A stretch of 64,000 nucleotides of DNA from Sipunculus nudus (taxonomy: Eukaryota; Annelida; Sipuncula; Golfingiida; Sipunculidae): positions 24,206,367 to 24,270,366 of the forward strand of contig CM049308.1 in NCBI GenBank assembly GCA_026874595.1, in the 5' to 3' direction. Each line of letters begins with the position of its first letter. Positions within the stretch are counted from its first letter, which is position 1. The position numbers and the translations under genes were made by a program. Positions 56,626-64,000 of this stretch are shown in pieces. The notes under the pieces were generated by a model that saw only the letters and a program-made list of their open reading frames with translations, did not search any database and was not told the origin of the DNA.

Positions 56626-56931
56626 TAATTGTCTGGGGATACTATGGCACCGCAATATCTAGTTATTTTCGTTATGAGTAGCGGCAGTCTGTCACATAAA
56701 CGTTTATTTTTAATTAAGTGAAGACGTTGGGGTGTCAGTACAAGCTTTAGGGTCCGGATCAATTCCATTATAAGTAGATTTGCACCCCATTACTAACAGT
56801 ATTTTTTCATTTTCATCTGCTTGTTGAGCAGCCATTTTTCAAAGGTTAAACAAAAAGTGACATTATTCTGTTATGAAAAACATTCACGGTTGACTTCCGT
56901 GTATTCATACAGCAGTTGTTAATAACGAGGG

Positions 56932-57135
56932 CCCTGTATCTCGAAGCTATCGGAAGCGTAACGAGAGCTTAACGAACTCGGATTCTGTTCGTTAATCTTA
57001 ACTCCGGTATCTCGAAGCTTTCGTTAGTTCGGCCGGTATCTCGAAGCTATCGGAAGCGTAACGAGAGCATTAACGAACTCGGAATCTGTTCGTTAATCTT
57101 AACTAAGGTATCTCGAAGCTTTCGTTAGTTAATTA
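56932..57135. repeat. 100-bp tandem duplication with DNA-transposon-like end
   Basis: 'tatctcgaagctatcggaag' at 56937 and 57037 gives a period of 100. Each unit holds two copies of 'tatctcgaagct' in a GTAACGAGAGC/TTCGTTAGTT context. The outer end GGGCCCTGTATCTCGAAGC mirrors GCTTCGAGATACTGGCCCC at about 63873-63891. Confidence 0.7.
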
Positions 57136-57284
57136 CCTTCGCTATTGGTCCCTTTTTCCTCTCGTTAATAACGGACGGTCTGAGGCATCCGTTAGGGCTT
57201 CGGTTACTTACACTTTACATTTCCTAGGTAAATTGGGAGCAATTATACATGCCTGATACAAGCAAGATCTCTCTCTTTCTCTTC

Positions 57285-57288
57285 TTCT

Positions 57289-57329
<41 letters not shown>

Positions 57330-57337
57330 TCACCCTC

Positions 57338-57397
<60 letters not shown>
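57285..57397. repeat. Poly-C, (CT)n and (AT)n compound tract
   Basis: C run at 57288-57299, about 14 CT units, then about 28 AT units at 57341-57397. Confidence 0.95.
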
Positions 57398-57399
<2 letters not shown>

Positions 57400-58620
57400 G
57401 GTTTTGTTGAGGGTATATGGGATAGGTTGACAGCTTCAAACATCATTTTGAAAGACAATTCACTGTGGAATTTTAAAGTAGAACCTTTCTCAGGGTTTCT
57501 TCAGTTTTGTTTAAAAAGAATATAACAGTTCAGCCTTTAAAAAATAAACTTCAAATTTATTTCCTTAAAAGTTTATCTTTTTTTAGTGTCATAAGTAAAT
57601 GATATCATATTTATTTTTGCTCCGCTGACCATATTATGCAAAATATACGTGTTTTACGTAATTTGCACCAACATTATAGTATTACAGACTGTTCAAGTCA
57701 CCTGAACGTCATGGCCCATGGATCACTTTTGTTAAATCGAAAATTTTAAATTTCAGATTGACTTAGAAACATTTTATTTGATAAACCCACTTTCAAAGGA
57801 TACTTTCTTATATTTCATGATAAAGGTTTCATATTCAAAATTTGTAAACTGTAATCTTAAATATGGCGTGTGATACCTGAAAGCCTCTGTGTGTGAATGG
57901 TCCCTGTCCTGGGGTAGCCCACAACCCAAATTTTCATTCATGTGTTCCGCCAGTTCTTTAATGCAAAAGTACTCGTACACTTGATTGTATTCCCGTATTT
58001 TGTCCATATTTCTCAGGTTCATTCGTGCATAAGTTAGTATACGTCTGCGAATATTCCCGGGAAAAAAGCCTTTGTGGATGCTCATGATAAGGCAGAACCA
58101 CACCAAAATCTAACATTCTAAACATTACCGAGGTGCACTGAAACATTCATGATTGTCATATATTATAACAAGGCCTACAGGCATAATGCGAACATGTGCA
58201 ATGGGATATACATTAGTTATAATGGTTTCCTGATTACATGCTTGACCAATAAATGAAATATACTTGATTGTTTTTAAGATTAATCATGTATACATATCAA
58301 AAATACTAAAAAATTGCTGTATACAGATGCAAAATTTCAGGCTGATATGTCAAATACCTGCTGAAAAGTAAGCAGGCATATACGCTGCGCAAATCTGACG
58401 CCACAGGTCTTGTATCAGGCTGATATGTCAAATTTCTCAACTAAGGAATCATTCATAGTAGGTTGAAATATTTTTAAACAGATCTAGGGGTTCCGACCAT
58501 GGAAACAGCCCAAAAATAAAATAAACAGTATTTTTTTTAAAACACAAACAAAATAAAACTTAAAAATTATGAAGAAGAATAGTACGTATTATTTTCTCAG
58601 ATGATTAAATTTATACAGTA
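57400..58620. other. No supported gene
   Basis: AT-rich. A 110-codon minus-strand open frame (57774-58106) has ordinary composition but no recognisable motif or splice support. Confidence 0.4.
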
Positions 58621-58686
58621 GTGTATAAACCTATACGTATGCTGCGTATGCAGCTTGTTTCGATCGCTCAGGGTAGCGAGTGAAAA

Positions 58687-58687
<1 letters not shown>

Positions 58688-58731
<44 letters not shown>
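58688..58731. repeat. (AT)n microsatellite
   Basis: About 22 AT units, next to a 'gctgcgtatgcagc' palindrome related to the 44954 element. Confidence 0.95.
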
Positions 58732-58734
<3 letters not shown>

Positions 58735-59175
58735 GAACAGGAAATTCTGGAGAATAACGTATCATAAGTCCCCAAAACTCCTATTTGGGAGAGTCATTTA
58801 ATTTGATGATTTTAATTGGCTAATTAACTATAAGGTTTTACTTTACTTATCTGTATATTGTCATATTAAGCTTTCTCTGTACCACTATGAGGGACCACTT
58901 ATTTGAAAAATCTCTTCATTACCTATTTCTGAATCTGACTAAGAAGTAAATTTACCAATAGTACTAATTTCAAGCATATTTTTTTAGGGCAGGGCTCAAC
59001 AATAACATTTGCCCACTCGCCGAAGGGGTTTGAAATGTAGTGAGAACAACTTGCCCCAAAGTCGAAGAGTTGCCAGCTAGGCTTGCGATATATCAGACAA
59101 TGCCCTTTAATCAGTCCAAGGGTATATCACAAACATGATAAATCATATAGAAATAGGAAGAGGTTTTTTTTTTTT

Positions 59176-62005
59176 TATCACGATATGGATCATAAGGGAT
59201 AGAGGATTATCGACCTCAGGGAATCTTTTTGCATTTAAATGGTGTTCGACCCAATGTCTATGAAATGCTAAATAATATATACGGGACCTTTCTAATTCTC
59301 CCCTTATAGGAAAGCTTTGTTTATTATGCTAACTTAAATAACCTTGTTAAAACATATGAAAATTTCAGTTATATTTATGACTTAATTCATGTTAATAATT
59401 TAAGGGCATCTGTGTGCCATCGTGGTAACCAATATGACGTCACACCTTTAACAATTTTATTAAGGTCTGTTAGTGGGCTTAAGTCCCATGTAAGATTTTT
59501 GTAAAAGACGGTTGGTCTATGTGTTCAAAACTGTGCATCATTAGCAAGACATACATTAGAATGCCCAAGAATCAAAGGAAAGTTCAAATGAATGCTAGGA
59601 TTTTCTAACCGTCACAACCATCGAGCACAATATCGGGTATGGCAAACGGGTTTGATACAGTAACCAAAGACTTTAATATTTAACTTACAGAATATTATTA
59701 AAAATCATTCAAGTACACATTATTTTTGACTGTTACCAACAGGAACCGGCATTAACAGAAAGGAAGCACACACCCAGAAGACTTGTTCAGAAAAATCGAA
59801 GTACCGGTCGTCTACAAAATGTTAATATTTATTCAGTTATAAATTGAATATATGAAGCTAAGCTTAATTAATACATCTGTCCTGTTGCATAGACTGATGA
59901 AATTAACGTTATGGGTATAATCTGACATTTTAACATTTTGTTGTTTAATCTGACATTTGTTATATTCAGTTACTGAGTCTATGTGAAGAGTAAATATGAA
60001 AAAAAAACGATTTATTTATTTAGTCTTGACTGTTCATCAGGGTTGGAGTCAAATACAGTGTGCCAAATACAAATACAAATATAAATACGATAGCTAGTCT
60101 CCCCAAATACAAATACAAAAACAAGTGACTGAAGATAAATACAAATACAGAACATCAAATACAAATACAATTACAAATACGCAATTGTAGGTTATACAGA
60201 ATGTTTATTTATTTTCAGCACCATAAATATTCATAATGTCTAAGGGAGAAGTGAAATGCTTGACTTGATGCTGTCTTTAGGGTTGTTCAGAAGATAGGTA
60301 GTAGTTAATTTTTTTTAAATTATGGCAGATATGAATATGTATTTGTACATATGTATTTGTACAGTTTTTGATCAAATACACCAAATACATCAAATATTGA
60401 GATCAAATACAAATACAAATATTATCATTTTGCATAACACAAATACAAATACAATATAAATACAAATACTTACTTTGACTGTATTTAAATAAAAATACAA
60501 ATACTAATACGTATTTGACCCCAACCCTGTTGTTCATCTGTCTCATGTGTACAATTCACATGCGATGTAATATTTCAAATCAGATACTCATACCCAGTTC
60601 CCATTTACATGGCAGGTTGGTTTTATCACTTGATCATATTTATGTTGTACTTTCTTATATTTCTGACGATTTTTGGTTAATTTTGACTAAATCTTTCTTC
60701 ACTGCTCAGGATTACCTGTGGGACTCTCTCGATCAACCTTCATTTCATGATACACCATGTCCTAGACTGATTTCGGCTATGAGTTCTCAGGTTATGTCTT
60801 CCTGTTTCATTTATCCCTTTCAACAAGGATGCCTAGATACAAAATCGAATTATAAGGCTCCACATAAATTTTGTAAGCCATAAATTCCATTAAATTCAAA
60901 GCAAACTTTTCCACCGTCCTTCCTGACGGGGAACTGGTTCCCTTGCCAAGATTGCCTGCTCATTTTCATTTTTCCTTATATTATCTTGACAAGATACTCT
61001 GCAAATGTTCAATTCTAAGGCTTTTGAGTAAAAAAAAGTAAATCAATGAACGGTTTTTTATATTTCTTCCGGAAAAATACACCAGGAATACTAGACCGTA
61101 TTCACTGACTTCAGACCATGGTTTGTCACATTTAACCATGTTTAATCATATGTAACCTATTTCTGAGGTTTCAGCAAAGATTCTCTATCTATTATAACTT
61201 TGCTGGAATATAGAACATCTATAATTATATCTATAATTCGGTAGTAACTGATTTTTATAAGAGAATGTGAATTCAATTATTTCTTTCCATTGGCTGTAAT
61301 CAGTATTTGTTCAAGGATAATCCACATACTAGTTACGTTTAGAAAGTAAAGAAAATGCCTCGTGAATGAATCTACTTTAGTAAAGAACTGGATATTATTA
61401 AACAACAGCTTTTTTTAAAATAATTCCAAGATGAGAATGTAATATGTAATTTTCTGAACTTTGCTTTGTTTCTAATTGCTTGCTACCAAATATTCTTGGA
61501 GCGGTCTGCCTCAAGACAAATATCACAATAAATTGCTAGGACCAGATTATATTTGAAATATTTCGTGACCTCTTAGTCTTGTTTAAAGCATTCAGTTATG
61601 AAAAGAGTATATGAATATATATGATTTTAATTTCAGGAAAATATAATTATATAATAAGATCTACAACAAATAAAGATATATATTTATACATCTATTATTA
61701 AGCCCCTCTCCTTTTTTATTAATGCTTTAATTTGTTTAAATTACTTAAAAATAGGAGCACTGACTAAGAGTTGAAGGTAAAAATAAGTAGTGTTATTCTT
61801 TAGTCCTGTCTAACTGTTTAGTGTTGCATCCTGTCTCGAAGGTTACTTTTTTGCGTACAACAAAACCCTTCAAAGGGAAGAATTAGCAATAAATTGAAAT
61901 TCAATTGATTGAAATGGGGTTGAACACCATTTAAATGCTATAAAATCCCTGATGTTGAAAACCCTATATCCCTCATGATAGGCCTACATATCGTGATATC
62001 AAACA
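59176..62005. repeat. Inverted pair of about 80-bp repeats, 2.7 kb apart
   Basis: 'tatcacgatatg...gcatttaaatggtgttcgac' at 59176-59255 is found inverted at 61913-62005 ('gttgaacaccatttaaatgc...catatcgtgata'). They could be termini of a non-autonomous element or two independent insertions. A hAT MITE sits between them. Confidence 0.5.
60038..60529. mobile_element. hAT MITE rich in AAATAC repeats
   Basis: Ends CAGGGTTGGAGTCAAATAC (60038) and GTATTTGACCCCAACCCTG (to 60529) are inverted repeats. The flanking octamers CTGTTCAT and TTGTTCAT differ in one base, a near-perfect 8-bp hAT duplication. The 492-bp interior is largely (AAATAC)n near both ends, inverted between halves, with a short unique middle. 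No transposase frame. Confidence 0.85.
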
Positions 62006-62110
62006 TCCCCTGCACCCATATTTCTATAAAATTTATCCTGTATGTGATACTTTCTTGTACTCTCTCAGGGGCATAATCTGATTTATCGCAGGCCCAGCTG
62101 GGAGGCCTAA
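60530..62110. other. No supported gene
   Basis: A 122-codon + open frame (60515-60883) overlaps the MITE edge and lacks motifs. The rest is AT-rich. Confidence 0.4.
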
Positions 62111-62114
62111 AGGC

Positions 62115-62260
62115 GGTTTCACACGGGATAGGTCCGAACGAATGTTACGTCCGAACGAAATTTGCTATCCGAACGAAAATAAAATAGAACGTTATTTTTT
62201 GTCGTTCGTATCGGACAAGAATGGCGCTTTTCACCTTCAACACAAAAGAGCTGGAACATT
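62115..62260. repeat. Short 'gtccgaacgaa' repeats after 'ggcggtttcacacg'
   Basis: The end-like word 'aaaggcggtttcacacgggat' is followed by three variants of 'ccgaacgaa'. This looks like one end of a MITE; no second end was found. Confidence 0.4.
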
Positions 62261-62599
62261 TATTAGTACGACTTGTTCATTAGTACGTTACCAATTTAAT
62301 ATATAATACTGTACAACAAAGAAATGTTGTTTTCTTGTCCACTGTTCTTAAATTATGTGATAAAAGAAAAATATAAAAAAGGGATTATATTTATTGCAAT
62401 CAAATTTATTTGATTTAAACAGATATTTATAGATTTTTTTAGCTCCAATCATTTTTCCCCCATTAAAATCAGACTTCTTTTTATATAATATGTATATTTC
62501 CTTGGAGTCCACTTATTTTAATTTACAATCGAAAACAAACATTTAGACTTTTAAACCAGGTTAATCAATAATATTTCCTGGTAAATTCTAATTCTTTGC

Positions 62600-62700
62600 A
62601 ATTTATTACAGTTATTCTCTGAAAGGGGGGGGGGGGGGGAGGGATGATTACATTGATCATCCCCCTAGCCCCTCCCCCCTTATATTGACGTCCCTGAATA
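62600..62700. repeat. G-rich dispersed repeat fragment
   Basis: 'ttattctctga' then about 14 G and 'gatcatccccctagcccctc', related to the ends at 10390 and 55660. Confidence 0.55.
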
Positions 62701-63740
62701 TAAGTCAGCTGTATAAGCGATATGTACACAAATAAGCAACATTATCCAGGACTTGGTGTACATTACCTAACCCCTCCCACGAAAATAAAATGCTCAGCGA
62801 TAAATTAAGAAAGAAAAAATCATGAAACAATAATATTTTTTTTATTACAAATATATTATTTTTAGTTAAACATTTTGCATATAAACAGAGGTTTCAAAGC
62901 TTTGGACAGACTGTTCTAAATCATATTGGCAGATATGAAAATCAAATACAAATCAAACTAAACTAGTGATTCAAACTTTAATTTAACTTGAAATGCATGA
63001 GTTTCAATGAAATATGTTCTGTGGAAACAACATATTGCACTAATATTTTTAAAGGCATGTTCAAGTGGGAGTCTGGGTCCAGTCAGTGGTATAAATAAAT
63101 GTCACCTGTGAACTCATGACTATAGACTCGGGTACCTAGCAAGGCCCAATAACTTTCAATTATACAGTCAGTACACTCAGAGGTAAACTTTTTAAAATTA
63201 TCAAATTAAATAACTTTTTCCCAATGGGAATTTTTGTTACTTTTGATATATTATTTTCAAGTATTTTCTAAATAAAATGCAGTTGGTTTTTTTTGTTACT
63301 ATTTGTTCCGAGTTCAACCCCATTTTTACTACACGAGTAACCGATGGGGGAATTCCAAAGTTTGAGTCAGTGATAGGGTATTCCTCTGGCAGATGACTTC
63401 TCAACTCCTACGTACAGCTCTATACTATAGGTCCGATTTTGCTGCATAAGCACTGCATACGCATACGTAATTAATGGAATCACAGGCGTTTTCTAGATGC
63501 ATTACGCTTACCTATGCATACGTACCGCATGCACACGCACATATGGACTGCTAGCTTCATAAGGGAAAGCCGTAGGGCCAACATGCTTTATAGTGAATAC
63601 AGGCATTGCATTGTGTGCTGAACTTAATACTATTTTTAGTAACACTGGAACACTTTTTAGGGATGAGCCGTGGAAAAACCGCTTAGCGAGCCGTTTAAAT
63701 AAAGTTCGGAAGCACACCAAACGGAAAGGTAATGGTGAGT
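62700..63740. other. No supported gene
   Basis: AT-rich; 63420-63545 carries 'gcatacgcatacg' words related to the 44954 element. Confidence 0.45.
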
Positions 63741-63893
63741 TTACGAGTGAATTCCGACTGCTTAACTAACCCTTTACGAGAGCTTCGAGATACTCTAGTT
63801 AACCGCTCGTTTTGTCAATCGCTTTGCAATAGTTAGGCTCTCGTAAATGAATATAACGAACAAATAAGCGAACGCTTCGAGATACTGGCCCCA
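63740..63893. repeat. Inverted partner of the 56932 terminus
   Basis: 'gcttcgagatactggcccc' closes the segment. Upstream are 'acgagagcttcgagatactc' and 'ttaaccgctcg' words, the complement of those at 56932-57135. Confidence 0.6.
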
Positions 63894-64000
63894 GGTCTAC
63901 TCGGAAAGTTTTCTCTCCGTCCCTCATGACAGCTCGACAGTGGAAACTGCGGTAGCCGAAACTGCTTTTAACCTCAGTTCTTACCAGGGTAACCACCACA

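Noticed and set aside
57774-58106. 110-codon minus-strand frame of ordinary composition
   Set aside because: Considered as a possible N-terminal nucleotidase exon or separate gene. It has none of the family motifs and no repeat or splice evidence.
60515-60883. 122-codon + frame
   Set aside because: It starts inside the hAT MITE end and has no recognisable domain.
63799-63999. 66-codon minus-strand frame at the window end as a nucleotidase exon
   Set aside because: It crosses a DNA-transposon-like terminus (GCTTCGAGATACTGGCCCC), and the translation lacks family motifs.
1-64000. CRISPR array, bacterial operon, rRNA genes
   Set aside because: No regularly spaced identical repeats with unique spacers, no polycistronic frames and no rRNA signatures. 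Splice sites and repeat content are animal-like.

Overview
This is a eukaryotic genomic window. It is AT-rich, with multi-kilobase introns, GT-AG splice sites, many (AT)n and poly-G/poly-C tracts, and a dense load of SINEs, MITEs, small LTR elements and decayed Ty3/gypsy and LINE fragments. The mix suggests a marine invertebrate such as a mollusc, another lophotrochozoan or a lancelet, but the sequence does not fix the species. There are no bacterial operons, rRNA genes or CRISPR arrays. Almost all long open frames are accidental, either across microsatellites or across repeats.

Left part (1-21 kb): the best-supported small gene is a secreted eight-cysteine peptide on the + strand. Its signal-peptide exon is at 7758-7794, its cysteine exon at 8829-9038 and its 3'UTR exon starts at 9337. 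An inverted segmental copy at about 17.5-20.7 kb carries a second cysteine exon (18453-18631, minus strand) with identical cysteine spacing and its own 3'UTR exon. No first exon was found for that copy. A third, broken remnant lies at 30.39-30.44 kb. The same region holds a large direct duplication (1-3.0 kb versus 12.1-17.1 kb) in which a unit of about 1.2 kb has been tandemly amplified.

Middle part (21-42 kb): degenerate minisatellites; a locally amplified repeat block (25.5-33.7 kb) built around one or two candidate exons of an unrecognised gene; a decayed Ty3/gypsy element (34.7-37.1 kb) with a separate integrase remnant at 39.2 kb; and a LINE 3' end at 40.3 kb.

Right part (42.7-64 kb): the minus strand carries the last eight coding exons (464 residues) of an ecto-5'-nucleotidase (CD73/NT5E family), ending in a GPI-anchor signal. 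The N-terminal exons with the first metal-binding motifs were not found, so they lie beyond position 64000 or are lost. The introns are packed with MITEs and SINEs, including textbook hAT and TA-flanked elements.

The most unusual element is a miniature LTR retroelement (TRIM-like) seen twice: 3876-4304, and 45819-46530 on the minus strand. Each copy has LTRs of about 150 bp beginning TGTTA and ending CGTAACA, a primer-binding site resembling the tRNA-Pro type and a polypurine tract; the first copy has a clean target duplication. Its LTRs contain a tRNA-like block with consensus Pol III A and B boxes. A 314-bp MITE sits inside the second copy, and the first copy supplies the empty site.
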